DNA of 64,000 nucleotides, taken from NCBI RefSeq assembly GCF_003627955.1, contig NZ_RBWS01000004.1, positions 124,001-188,000 on the forward strand, given 5' to 3'. The stretch's first letter is position 1. The number at the start of each line of letters is the position of its first letter. The notes under the pieces were generated by a model that saw only the letters and a program-made list of their open reading frames with translations, made no database searches and was not told the origin of the DNA. The position numbers were made by a program, and so were the translations under genes. This document shows, in pieces, positions 34,867-43,632 of the stretch. This DNA comes from Sphingobacterium puteale. Lineage in GTDB: Bacteria > Bacteroidota > Bacteroidia > Sphingobacteriales > Sphingobacteriaceae.

Positions 34867-35766
34867 ATGAAAAAAAAAGAGTACGTCATTTCTCTTAAAA
34901 TGGAGGATTTGACGCGTGAGCTGCTGTTTCCGCAACGCAGCAAGGAATATATGGTGCTAGAGTCGACAAGTGACAATATGCAAATTCAGCGCAATTGCCA
35001 TTATCGAGCTTCTTTTTTTGGAGTATTGTTGGCTGAAGAGGGTATTTCCTATTATCGGGTGGGAGACTATGAATATGAGTTTCAAAAAGGCGACATTCTT
35101 TTTTGTGTTCCACAGGAGGTTTTCAAAGTCATTTACTTTTCCGCAGATGTCAAGCAAAAGCAAATTTTCTTTTCCATAGATATGCTATCGGATGCCGGCT
35201 TTAATTATCGGTCAAATGATATGTTAAAGAATTTCTCCAATAACCCTTCCTATATCATTCGTGGGGAACAACACCTCTACAGACGGTTGGCATTTTATAT
35301 AAAGGAACTTGCTTATCTCAACGATTTTAAGAACACGGTCTATTATAGTAATGAGATGATCTGGCATTATTTTTCTTTATTGATGTACGATATTGAGAAC
35401 TATTCCAAGAACTTTCGGCAACAGGCGAATTTTTCTTCCAGGGAAGAAGAGATTACAAGTGCTTTTTTTGCGCTTGTCCGGGAATATTATGTCGAACATC
35501 ATGACGTTCAATTTTACGCGGATCGTTTATTTGTCAGTCGAAAGTATCTCACGAAAGTTGTCAAGAAAGCCATGTCGCGTACCCCGAAAGAAATTATTAA
35601 TCAGGTACTCCTTATCGAAGCAAAAATTCTCTTAAAAAACTCGATAAATAACATCAGTCAGGTGGCCTGTTTACTTAATTTTTCAGATCAAACGGTCTTC
35701 AGCAAATTTTTCAAAAAACATACCAAAAGAAATCCGAGTGACTACAAAATGGACGATCTTTTCTAG
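34867..35766 (+). CDS. AraC-family transcription regulator next to the efflux operon
   Basis: 299 aa. The N-terminal sensor part (residues 1-170) has a cupin-like beta-rich core with YRVGDYEYEFQKGDILFCVPQ. The C-terminal AraC DNA-binding domain (about 195-295) shows FYADRLFVSRKYLTKVVKKAM and ACLLNFSDQTVFSKFFKKHTKRNPSDYK. The gene lies just upstream of, and in the same direction as, the RND pump genes. The two perfect 21-bp-spaced repeats in between are the likely target. It probably activates the pump in response to an unknown compound. Confidence 0.93.
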   Translation: MKKKEYVISLKMEDLTRELLFPQRSKEYMVLESTSDNMQIQRNCHYRASFFGVLLAEEGISYYRVGDYEYEFQKGDILFCVPQEVFKVIYFSADVKQKQIFFSIDMLSDAGFNYRSNDMLKNFSNNPSYIIRGEQHLYRRLAFYIKELAYLNDFKNTVYYSNEMIWHYFSLLMYDIENYSKNFRQQANFSSREEEITSAFFALVREYYVEHHDVQFYADRLFVSRKYLTKVVKKAMSRTPKEIINQVLLIEAKILLKNSINNISQVACLLNFSDQTVFSKFFKKHTKRNPSDYKMDDLF

Positions 35767-35797
35767 GTAATTCTTGCTGTTTCAATAGCAATCCGAA

Positions 35798-35838
35798 CAA
35801 AGGTGCTTTTACTTCGTACGAAAGTAAAAGCACCTTTG
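35798..35838 (+). terminator. Terminator of the AraC gene
   Basis: Perfect 17-bp stem (35798-35814 with 35822-35838), 7-nt loop CGTACGA, then TTTTTA. 31 bp past the AraC stop. Confidence 0.85.
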
Positions 35839-35861
35839 TTTTTAGGGCCTGAGCTATTCTG

Positions 35862-35894
35862 TTTGGCGTCTTTTAAACAAATTTTGGCGTCTTT
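35862..35894. promoter_or_regulatory. Direct-repeat operator in front of the RND operon
   Basis: TTTGGCGTCTTT occurs twice without mismatch at 35862-35873 and 35883-35894, a start-to-start distance of 21 bp (two helical turns), which suits an AraC-family dimer. It lies between the AraC terminator and the first pump gene (ATG 35961). A -7 like GACTTTTG (one mismatch to TAnnTTTG) lies at 35923-35930. Confidence 0.65.
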
Positions 35895-35960
35895 GCGCCG
35901 AATTTAGGCTTCGGTTTTTTTGGACTTTTGCTACACATATAATTAAAAGCAAAATCCATT

Positions 35961-37106
35961 ATGAAGCAAAACGTCGTTAAAAAACGCACCACGAACTTGT
36001 TTATTGCACTGGTGTTATTATCCAGCTGTACGGGTAAACAGCAGGGGGACGGCTATCAGCAGGGACCTGCCGAGGTTCTTTTTGATACCGTGAAAACAGG
36101 CGATGCAACGATCCGAAATGAATATGCGAGTGCCATTGAAGGTCTTTCCAATATAGAAATACGGCCCCAGGTGAACGGTTATCTCCAAAAAATATTTGTC
36201 GATGAGGGGGACTATGTTCGTGCCGGACAGACGCTATTCAAAATTGAAGATCGGATCTTCCGCGAACAGTTGACCAACGCAAAGGCTGCATTGGCTGTCG
36301 CAGAATCAAATCTACTGACTGCTAAAATTGAATTAGATCGAAAAACTGAGCTAACCAAAAGCCGTATTGTTTCGGATATCCAGATGCAAGAGGCTCAGGC
36401 GAGCTATGCTGCCGCAAATGCGTCTGTGGCACAAGCCAGATCAGCAATAGCTTCGGCACAGATCAATCTGGATTTTTCGGTGATCAAATCGCCTGTGGAT
36501 GGCTATATCGGTCGCTTCAACTATCGTTTGGGGAGTTTGCTGTCTACGACAAATCAGGAAGCCATTACAGTCGTTTCGGATAACCATCAGGTATATGCTT
36601 ATTTTAGCTTGAGCGAGCGTGATTTCGTGCGGTTTCAGCGCGAGCATACCGGAAGTACTGTGGCCGAGAAACTGCAAAATGCAGCGCCCGTTGCACTATT
36701 ACTATCGGATGGACAAGAATATGCCAAAAAAGGGCGAATAGATGCCGTTGAAGGTCAGTTCAATAAAAATACGGGGTCGATTACTTTCCGTGCCAAATTT
36801 GATAATCCCAATGCAGAGCTGCGGAGTGGCAACACCGGAAAAATTGTGATGGCTCAGCAATTGAAGGAAATGCCATTATTACCTATCGCGTCGACAGTCT
36901 CCTACCAGGATAAGATCTTTGCCTATACCGTCGATAAGGAAAATAAAGTCGTACAGATACCCGTGGTTATTTCAGGAAAATCTGAAGATAATTTTATCAT
37001 TCGAGAAGGGTTAAAACAGGGCGACCGTTATATCGCACAAGGATTCGAACGTCTGCAGCCCGGAATGTCGGTTACAGCACAAAAGCAAACTCAAAACAAA
37101 AAATAA
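35961..37106 (+). CDS. RND efflux periplasmic adaptor (AcrA/MexA-like lipoprotein)
   Basis: 381 aa, lipoprotein signal with Cys23 (LLSSCTG). The family layout is present: barrel-sandwich hybrid with IEIRPQVNGYLQKIFVDEGDYV and AGQTLFKIED, a long alpha-helical hairpin (about 105-170, AKAALAVAESNLLTAKIELDRK), then SPVDGYIGRFNYRLGSL and the beta-barrel and membrane-proximal part with GLKQGDRYIAQGFERLQPG. It bridges the inner-membrane pump and the outer-membrane channel. First gene of a five-gene operon with 11-26 bp gaps. Substrate unknown. Confidence 0.95.
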   Translation: MKQNVVKKRTTNLFIALVLLSSCTGKQQGDGYQQGPAEVLFDTVKTGDATIRNEYASAIEGLSNIEIRPQVNGYLQKIFVDEGDYVRAGQTLFKIEDRIFREQLTNAKAALAVAESNLLTAKIELDRKTELTKSRIVSDIQMQEAQASYAAANASVAQARSAIASAQINLDFSVIKSPVDGYIGRFNYRLGSLLSTTNQEAITVVSDNHQVYAYFSLSERDFVRFQREHTGSTVAEKLQNAAPVALLLSDGQEYAKKGRIDAVEGQFNKNTGSITFRAKFDNPNAELRSGNTGKIVMAQQLKEMPLLPIASTVSYQDKIFAYTVDKENKVVQIPVVISGKSEDNFIIREGLKQGDRYIAQGFERLQPGMSVTAQKQTQNKK

Positions 37107-37117
37107 AACAGCAATTC

Positions 37118-40100
37118 ATGTTAAAAAAAATAATTAAACGACCGGTATTGGCCACCGTGATTTCTGTTTTATTGGTCATTCTCGGTGTTGTCGGTATGCT
37201 CAGCCTGCCCATTACCAAATTTCCCGATATTGCCCCACCTACTGTAATGGTGACTGCTGTGTATCCCGGTGCAAATGCCGAAACAATCGCACGTTCCGTC
37301 GCTCCGCCCATTGAAAATGCTATTAATGGCGTTGAAAATATGGATTATATTTCATCAACGGCGAGCAATGACGGTACATTAAATATTACGGTCATCTTTA
37401 AGTTGGGTACCGATCCGGATCAGGCCGCTATCAATGTCCAGAACCGTGTTGCGCAGGTGACCAACCAGCTGCCGGCGGAGGTGATCCAAAGTGGAATCAC
37501 TACCTTAAAACGTCAAAATAGTATGATTGCGATGGTCACGCTGACAAGTAAAGATGGCGCCATGGATGATCTCTTTCTCGAAAACTACAGCAAAATAAAT
37601 GTAGTACCCGAGCTTAAACGTATCAAAGGAGTAGGCGACGCAATGGTATATGGAAATAAGGACTACGCCATGCGCGTATGGTTGGATCCAAACAAATTGA
37701 ATAGCTACAATCTGACTCCAAGTGATATTTCGCGCGCCATCCAGTCCCAAAATCTGGAAGCAGCTCCGGGTAGGTTTGGTGAACAGAGCACAGAGGTGAA
37801 AGAATATGTAATGCGCTATAAGGGGAAATTCACCGAACCTCGGCAATATGAAGATATTGTTATCCGGGCACAGAACGATGGTTCGGTATTGCGTCTGAAA
37901 GATGTTGCCAAAGTAGAATTCGCAGCTTACAGCTATACCGTGGCATCCAACTATAACAAGAAACCTGCCGTTACCATGGCAATTTTCCAGATGAGCGGAT
38001 CAAATGCCAATGAGGTACAAATTGCATTACAAAAGCGAATGGAAGAATTGCAGAAATCTTTTCCGGGAACGATGGAGTACAAAATACCATATGCAACCAA
38101 AGAATCACTGGATCAGTCGATTGACCAGGTCATTAAAACCCTGATCGAAGCCTTTATTTTGGTATTTATCGTGGTATTTATTTTCTTACAAGATTTTCGT
38201 TCAACTTTGATTCCGGCCATTGCCGTTCCGGTTTCCATTGTAGGGACATTTTTCTTTATGAAAATATTTGGGTTTTCAATTAATATACTAACGCTTTTCG
38301 CCTTGGTACTCGCAATCGGAATTGTTGTCGATGATGCCATTGTTGTTGTCGAAGCCGTGCATGCCAAAATGGAACGGCGAAAACTAAATGCTAAAGCCGC
38401 TACGATGTCTGCCATGGGGGAAATTTCGGGTGCTATTGTTTCGATTACGCTGGTGATGTCCGCAGTATTTGTCCCAGTTGCATTTATGGATGGTTCTACA
38501 GGGTTGTTTTATCAACAATTCGCATTGACATTGGCGATCGCAATTGTCATTTCAGCCGTAAATGCCCTGACATTGAGCCCGGCCTTATGTGCAATCTTAT
38601 TGAAAACCCATGTGGATCATCCGGATGAAAATCGTAAGGTTACATTTAAACAACGTTTTTTTGCCGGATTTAATGCTGGTTTTGATAAACTTACTTTTCG
38701 TTATGGAAAAGCAATTCTAACGATGATCAAACGCAAGTGGATCGCATTTTTACTTTTGGCTGTGTTTGGTGGCTTGTTTGCCTGGTACTCCATGAATACT
38801 CCAAAAGGTTTTATCCCGGACGAAGATCAGTCGTTTATCATTGTGACGGCCAACCTGGCTGCCGGAACGTCGAAAGACCGGACCACCGTGCTGATGTCTG
38901 ATACTGAAAACAAGTTGATGGCGCATCCTGCAGTTCGCGAGGTAATCTCCGTGAATGGTTTAAGTCTATTTACAGGAGCAATGTCTTCCGCTGCCGGTAC
39001 TTTCTTTATTCGCCTGAAAGCTGAAAAAGAACGCGGGGAAGTGCACGATCTCGGAGCGATTATGGGCGAACTGCAAGGTATGCTTGCGCAGGATAAACGG
39101 GCCAACTTTCTTGTATTAAACACACCTACGGTGGACGGATTTGGTAATTCGAGTGGTATGGAGCTGGTTTTACAGGACAGAACAAATGCGGAATTGCAAA
39201 AACTTGGCAACATATCCTATGGCATGATGGGCGCATTGATGCAAAGACCGGAGATTGCCATGGCCTTTACCACTTTTGATGTTTCCTACCCACAATACGA
39301 AGTTGCTGTGGACGAAGCGAAGGCCGCACAGCTCGGTGTGGCTGTTAGTGATGTACTTGGTGTTATGCAAGGGTATTACGGCAGCATACAGGCTTCGGAC
39401 TTCAATCGCTTCGGTAAATATTATCGTGTATTGGTACAGGCAACTCCGGAATCCCGTGCAGATGAAAAATCATTGCAGGGGGTGTTTGTGAAAAATAGCC
39501 GGCAGGACATGATCCCGATCAGTACGCTGGTGAGGATCCAACCCGTTACCGGTCCGGAGGTCGTGGAGCGTTTTAACTTGTTCAACGCATCAAACCTTAC
39601 TGTAATGCCCGCTCCGGGATATAGTACGGGGCAAGCGATGTCAGCTATACAGGAGGTCGCCAGACAGCTGCTCCCACCGGGCTATACCTTCGATTACAAA
39701 GGCATGAGCCGCGAAGAAAACATGGCGACATCACAGACAACAATAATTTTTGTGCTCTGTATTGTATTTGTTTATTTCTTGTTATCTGCACAATATGAAA
39801 GCTACATATTGCCTTTTTCCGTACTGCTCTCCATTCCTGTGGGATTATCAGGCGTGTTTATCGGAATTGGTATGGCCGGAATCGCAAATAATATCTATGT
39901 ACAGATTGCCATGGTGATGCTCATTGGGCTACTGGCAAAGAATGGAATTCTGATCGTCGAGTTCTCAAGCCAGCGCCGAAAAGCTGGAAAGAGCTTGATT
40001 GCGGCGGCGGTAGAAGGTGCAAAAGCGCGGCTAAGACCTATCTTAATGACCTCATTGGCTTTTATTACAGGAATTGTGCCGCTTGTTTTTGTTGTAGGAC

Positions 40101-40264
40101 CTTCAGCAATGGGTAATCATTCCATCGGTTATGCTGCCATTTTTGGCATGCTGGTGGGGACGGTATTAGGGATATTCCTGACCCCCGTACTCTTTGTGGT
40201 ATTTCAGTACTTCCACGAAAGATTGAATGGCCGTGAGCTGGATGAAAGTGAATGGGATTACTAA
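37118..40264 (+). CDS. RND efflux transporter (AcrB/MexB-like, HAE1 family)
   Basis: 1048 aa with 12 expected membrane helices in two halves. N-terminal features: IIKRPVLATVISVLLVILG and LPITKFPDIAPPTVMVTAVYPGANAETIA. The first helical block contains the proton-relay acidic pair in LALVLAIGIVVDDAIVVVEAV (about 400-420), and the second GLLAKNGILIVEFSSQ with the conserved Lys. The two large periplasmic loops have the pore and docking segments. Substrates of HAE1 pumps are hydrophobic drugs and dyes, but the actual ones are unknown here. Second gene of the operon, after the adaptor by 11 bp. Confidence 0.97.
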   Translation: MLKKIIKRPVLATVISVLLVILGVVGMLSLPITKFPDIAPPTVMVTAVYPGANAETIARSVAPPIENAINGVENMDYISSTASNDGTLNITVIFKLGTDPDQAAINVQNRVAQVTNQLPAEVIQSGITTLKRQNSMIAMVTLTSKDGAMDDLFLENYSKINVVPELKRIKGVGDAMVYGNKDYAMRVWLDPNKLNSYNLTPSDISRAIQSQNLEAAPGRFGEQSTEVKEYVMRYKGKFTEPRQYEDIVIRAQNDGSVLRLKDVAKVEFAAYSYTVASNYNKKPAVTMAIFQMSGSNANEVQIALQKRMEELQKSFPGTMEYKIPYATKESLDQSIDQVIKTLIEAFILVFIVVFIFLQDFRSTLIPAIAVPVSIVGTFFFMKIFGFSINILTLFALVLAIGIVVDDAIVVVEAVHAKMERRKLNAKAATMSAMGEISGAIVSITLVMSAVFVPVAFMDGSTGLFYQQFALTLAIAIVISAVNALTLSPALCAILLKTHVDHPDENRKVTFKQRFFAGFNAGFDKLTFRYGKAILTMIKRKWIAFLLLAVFGGLFAWYSMNTPKGFIPDEDQSFIIVTANLAAGTSKDRTTVLMSDTENKLMAHPAVREVISVNGLSLFTGAMSSAAGTFFIRLKAEKERGEVHDLGAIMGELQGMLAQDKRANFLVLNTPTVDGFGNSSGMELVLQDRTNAELQKLGNISYGMMGALMQRPEIAMAFTTFDVSYPQYEVAVDEAKAAQLGVAVSDVLGVMQGYYGSIQASDFNRFGKYYRVLVQATPESRADEKSLQGVFVKNSRQDMIPISTLVRIQPVTGPEVVERFNLFNASNLTVMPAPGYSTGQAMSAIQEVARQLLPPGYTFDYKGMSREENMATSQTTIIFVLCIVFVYFLLSAQYESYILPFSVLLSIPVGLSGVFIGIGMAGIANNIYVQIAMVMLIGLLAKNGILIVEFSSQRRKAGKSLIAAAVEGAKARLRPILMTSLAFITGIVPLVFVVGPSAMGNHSIGYAAIFGMLVGTVLGIFLTPVLFVVFQYFHERLNGRELDESEWDY

Positions 40265-40280
40265 TTAAGGATGATATAAT

Positions 40281-41711
40281 ATGAAACAGATAAAAAAAAA
40301 TCTCCGGTATTGTATGGTGCTGCTAGCGACTATCACAGTGGTGCATGCCTGCCGCGTGCCACAATACGCTGGGAACGAGATGAAGCCGGTCGATCGTTAT
40401 CGAAATCAAGAGGAGGCACAAGAACGCGATAGTAGTATCGCAAAGATATCTTATCGCGATTTTTTTAAAGACGATATGCTCATTTCTCTTTTGGACAGTG
40501 CATTGAAAAAAAATAATGATCTGAATGTTGCCCTGAAGCAGATTGAATTTGCTTCGGAAGGTTATAAGCAAGCCAAGTGGCTGAATGTACCGTTGTTAAA
40601 TGCAAATCTTGCCAATGTGGGGATTAACCGCCCTTCCGACAACAGCATGAACGGTATGATGGCCAGTCAGTTTATGGGACAAAAATATACCATGGATTAC
40701 ACATCATCCATTCAGCTATCCTGGGAGGCCGATATCTGGGGGAAATTGAAAGGACAAAAGCAGGAAGCCTTGGTGGATTTTCTTAAAACACAGGAGGCAG
40801 CGCGCGCGATTAAGACACGTTTGGTGGCTGAGGTCGTTCAAGGGTATTACAATCTGTTGCTGCTGGATCGACAGTTGGAGATAACAAGACGTAATCTGGA
40901 ATTTGCGGATAGCACGTTATTCATCCTCAATAAACAGGTTGAATTGGGGCTGACAAATATGCTTTCCGTACAACAGCAAGAGGTGACACGGGATCAAGTT
41001 GCCAAACAGATTCCAGCAATTGAAGCCCGAATTCAAGTACAGGAAAATGCGTTGAGTATTTTAGTGGGTGAAGTGCCGGGGCCAGTAAAAAGAACTACCC
41101 GATTGGATCAGGCCCAGTCGCCGACCAGTCTCTCACTGGGGGTTCCTGCAAATCTGTTGAGCTACCGACCGGATCTGCGCAGTAACGAATTGGATGTCCG
41201 ACGTAGCCTGGCCTCCATACACATCGCCCGGGCAAGCATGTATCCAAATCTAAATATCACTGCTCAGGGCGGATTAAATGCATTTAAAGCCCATAACTGG
41301 TTTAATCTGCCCGGCTCACTGTTTGCCGCCGCAACCGGAAGTATCGTACAGCCGATTCTGAATGGAAGACAGCTAAAAACACGTTTAGAACAGGCAAAAA
41401 TTACGAAGGATCAAATGGAACTGAATTTCAAACAGACGATGTTAAAAGCAGTCGGTGAAGTGTCCGATGCACTGATTCAGCTTGAGAAATCAGAAGAACA
41501 ACTGGAGACTTCCAACCGGCAGGTAGAACGCTCCGCACAGCTCGTGCAGAATGCCTTGCTGCTTTATAAATTTAATGAAGCAACATACTTGGAAGTGATT
41601 GTGGCACAGATCAATCGCTTGCAGGCCGAACTGGATCAGGCTACGGTGAAATCACAGAAAATTAATGCCATAACATCCCTTTATCGTGCCTTGGGAGGCG
41701 GCTGGCTCTAA
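40281..41711 (+). CDS. Outer-membrane efflux channel (OprM/TolC family lipoprotein)
   Basis: 476 aa, signal with Cys24 in VVHACRVP. The two-fold repeated OEP domain is visible, with a long amphipathic helix after SIQLSWEADIWGKLKGQKQ and PANLLSYRPDLRSNELDVRRSLASIH in the middle. The C-terminal helix is ALLLYKFNEATYLEVIVAQINRLQAE, followed by ALGGGWL. Trimers form the outer-membrane duct of the tripartite pump. The gene starts 16 bp after the pump gene and is followed by two small genes that complete the operon. Confidence 0.95.
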   Translation: MKQIKKNLRYCMVLLATITVVHACRVPQYAGNEMKPVDRYRNQEEAQERDSSIAKISYRDFFKDDMLISLLDSALKKNNDLNVALKQIEFASEGYKQAKWLNVPLLNANLANVGINRPSDNSMNGMMASQFMGQKYTMDYTSSIQLSWEADIWGKLKGQKQEALVDFLKTQEAARAIKTRLVAEVVQGYYNLLLLDRQLEITRRNLEFADSTLFILNKQVELGLTNMLSVQQQEVTRDQVAKQIPAIEARIQVQENALSILVGEVPGPVKRTTRLDQAQSPTSLSLGVPANLLSYRPDLRSNELDVRRSLASIHIARASMYPNLNITAQGGLNAFKAHNWFNLPGSLFAAATGSIVQPILNGRQLKTRLEQAKITKDQMELNFKQTMLKAVGEVSDALIQLEKSEEQLETSNRQVERSAQLVQNALLLYKFNEATYLEVIVAQINRLQAELDQATVKSQKINAITSLYRALGGGWL

Positions 41712-41737
41712 TAGCAGCATCTTAATATACGAACGCA

Positions 41738-42007
41738 ATGAAAACAATAAACATGCTGATTCTGATCAATCCAAGTCAAAATCGCCGCGAAACTGAAAAG
41801 ATGGCCTACGCATGTAGTGCTGATCGGTTTATACTTATTGATGCCGATCTGGATTTTGCGGACCAGCTAGCCTTAATCCTTGAAAAAAGAAGGCAAAAAG
41901 TGGCTATCATACCGAACTTGGAAGGGTTGGAACAGCTGTTTTCAAATGTTGAAGATTTTCCTTACAGCATCGCCTTGAAATACTATGGAGCGGGCATAGG
42001 TCGGTAA
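41738..42007 (+). CDS. Small protein A2 (paralog of A1), efflux operon
   Basis: 89 aa, soluble. Same order of predicted elements as the 97-aa A1: strand (NMLILINP), helix, strand-helix ADRFILIDADLDFADQLALILEK, then KVAIIPNLEGL. The residues LAL-x-LE and KV line up with A1 when read side by side. No family is recognised. It starts 26 bp after the outer-membrane channel gene and 26 bp before B2, so it is almost certainly expressed with the pump; a role in pump regulation or sensing can only be guessed. Confidence 0.65.
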   Translation: MKTINMLILINPSQNRRETEKMAYACSADRFILIDADLDFADQLALILEKRRQKVAIIPNLEGLEQLFSNVEDFPYSIALKYYGAGIGR

Positions 42008-42033
42008 TTTGGATTTAAATTATAACAATAACT

Positions 42034-42288
42034 ATGATACCTTATGTGCAACTTTTTGTGGTAGGCAGGGGAATTCTACTGCGACGGAAGGAACTTGAAA
42101 CCTATATTTTTTTACTGGTTCCGACAGTGATATCCATTTCTTTTAATCTAGATGACAAGGTATTCACGATGATGGTGAAATCAACTAAAAAAGTAGATGA
42201 ATTGATTATTCGTCTGATGGAGCAAAAAAAGTTGAAAATAAGCCTTTTGGACTTTGAAGAGGAGCCTGCTAAAAAAGGAGTTTTTTAG
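42034..42288 (+). CDS. Small protein B2 (paralog of B1), efflux operon
   Basis: 84 aa. The strand-helix-strand-strand-helix-strand pattern with YVQLFVVGRG, helix RKELETYIFLLVP, ISISFNLDDKVFTMMVKST, and helix LIIRLMEQKKLKISLLDFEEE parallels B1 and B3, including the LDD motif and the final K-(I/M/V) strand. Cysteines that would bind metal are absent. It ends the efflux operon 10 bp before the hairpin that separates it from the convergent methionine aminopeptidase gene. Confidence 0.65.
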   Translation: MIPYVQLFVVGRGILLRRKELETYIFLLVPTVISISFNLDDKVFTMMVKSTKKVDELIIRLMEQKKLKISLLDFEEEPAKKGVF

Positions 42289-42297
42289 AAAAGTTAT

Positions 42298-42344
42298 TCC
42301 GGAAAGATATTGATCCTAACGATCTTCGGAAATATCTTTCCGGA
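42298..42344. terminator. Hairpin between the efflux operon and map
   Basis: Perfect 14-bp stem (42298-42311 with 42331-42344), 19-nt loop, between two convergent genes. T-runs are weak on both sides, so the strength is uncertain. Confidence 0.6.
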
Positions 42345-42352
42345 TATAATGT

Positions 42353-43117
42353 CTAACCGAAAATGCCATTCTCAGCCGTTAAAATTACTGGGCTGCCATC
42401 TGTAATCATGATGGTGTGCTCATGTTGTGCCATGTAACCTCCTTTGTCGCCAACCATCGTCCAGCCATCATTTAATTCAGTAGCATAAGTGGAGTTGGTG
42501 GAAATAAAGGTTTCGATAGCAACGATAGTATTTTTCTTAAACCGTCTCTGGTCAAATCTATTCTTATAGTTAAGTAATTCATCTGGCTCTTCGTGTAAGC
42601 TGCGTCCGATGCCATGTCCACCTAGATTTTTGATCACTTTATAACCTCTCTTTTTTGCTTCTGTTTCCATTAGCTGGCCAATGTCCGCAATTTTAACACC
42701 ACCACGGATATTTTTTATGGTTTTTTGAAGTATTTCCTTTGAAGCGTCTACCAATTTCTGATGGTTATGAATATCCTGACCAATTACAAAAGAAGCCCCG
42801 TTATCAGCCCAAAAACCATCCAGCTCAGCCGATACGTCAATATTAATAAGATCTCCTTCCTGTAATAAACGGTCCGCAGTAGGAACACCGTGACAGAATT
42901 CGTTGTCTACACTGATGCAAGTCCAGCCCGGGAAGTTATAGGTCAACGCTGGTGCTGATTTGGCACCATATGCTGTTAATATCTTTGCTCCATATTCATC
43001 TAATTCTTTGGTTGACATGCCTACCTTGGCATAATCACACATCGCTTTAAGCGTTTTGGCGACTGCCACACTCGCTTTTTGCATTCCGGTCAATTCGTTC
43101 TCGTTGGTAATAGACAT
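42353..43117 (-). CDS. map: Type I methionine aminopeptidase
   Basis: 254 aa. The family residues are visible: His in FCHGVPT (about 74), metal-binding Asp in LINIDVSAELDGFWAD (two Asp, about 93-104), His in LGGHGIGRSLHEEP (about 168), Glu in VAIETFIS (about 201) and the last Glu in QHEHTIMITD (about 232). It removes the initiator Met from nascent proteins. It is unusual in being a stand-alone gene beside an efflux operon instead of in the ribosomal-protein cluster, so it may be a second copy; that needs the whole genome. Confidence 0.93.
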   Translation of the reverse strand: MSITNENELTGMQKASVAVAKTLKAMCDYAKVGMSTKELDEYGAKILTAYGAKSAPALTYNFPGWTCISVDNEFCHGVPTADRLLQEGDLINIDVSAELDGFWADNGASFVIGQDIHNHQKLVDASKEILQKTIKNIRGGVKIADIGQLMETEAKKRGYKVIKNLGGHGIGRSLHEEPDELLNYKNRFDQRRFKKNTIVAIETFISTNSTYATELNDGWTMVGDKGGYMAQHEHTIMITDGSPVILTAENGIFG

Positions 43118-43230
43118 GGTGCTTTTTTGTGTTTTAGCTTATTGAATTAAAGATAAACAAAGGTCTAAAAAAAATAGATAATCCCATAAAGAAAAACAGG
43201 ATAACGGTTGTGTGAAGATTTATGGGAGTT

Positions 43231-43296
43231 TTGGTATAAGAAAGACCTGCTTTCGTATAAAATCTCCACTGGCGATAGTTTAAAATGATAGATTTG
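43231..43296 (+). promoter_or_regulatory. LytTR-type operator and promoter of the small gene B3
   Basis: Two 11-bp boxes, TTGGTATAAGA (43231-43241) and TTCGTATAAAA (43252-43262), start 21 bp apart. TAGATTTG (43289-43296), a perfect TAnnTTTG, starts 27 bp after the second box ends. No TTTG -33 element lies between. Spacings are the same as in the promoters at 45434-45499 and 45551-45616. Confidence 0.85.
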
Positions 43297-43364
43297 TGAG
43301 CAATTCTCGGATGAATATAAACTGAGATGCGACCGAATTTTGGGTGCAATTTTAAATTTATAAC

Positions 43365-43604
43365 ATGAAAGCAAAGCAGATATTGATTTTTAAAAGCTCT
43401 GTAAGAACAAAGGAGAAGAAGACCTTCCTGATGCAGTTGTTAAAGCTCCATCTACCGCAGATACAGTCGGCTACCTTGGATCTGGATGATGAAGATGCCA
43501 TCTTCCGGGTAGAAACCGAGGACTGTTCCGTAGATCTATTGACAGCTTTGTTGCACAGACATGGTATAAAAGTTGATTTTCTGGACCGCTTTGTCCTTGC
43601 TTAG
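43365..43604 (+). CDS. Small protein B3 (HMA-like fold without CxxC)
   Basis: 79 aa. Pattern: strand KQILIFKSSV, helix KTFLMQLLKLHLPQI, strands QSATLDLDDEDAIFRVE, helix DLLTALLHRHGI, strand KVDFLDRF. LDLDD, the P-x-I turn and the final GIKVDFLD align with the B1 and B2 proteins. The fold looks like the ferredoxin-like HMA fold seen in many small Bacteroidota proteins, but no CxxC is present. It has no A-type partner. Its promoter carries the same paired boxes as the neighbouring two-component genes, so it is predicted to be under their control. Function unknown. Confidence 0.75.
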   Translation: MKAKQILIFKSSVRTKEKKTFLMQLLKLHLPQIQSATLDLDDEDAIFRVETEDCSVDLLTALLHRHGIKVDFLDRFVLA

Positions 43605-43632
43605 TCCTATTCAGATCGCCGTACAGATGATC

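Noticed and set aside
42353..43117. map as part of a ribosomal-protein operon
   Set aside because: The neighbours are an efflux operon and a LytTR-controlled gene; no ribosomal genes are near.
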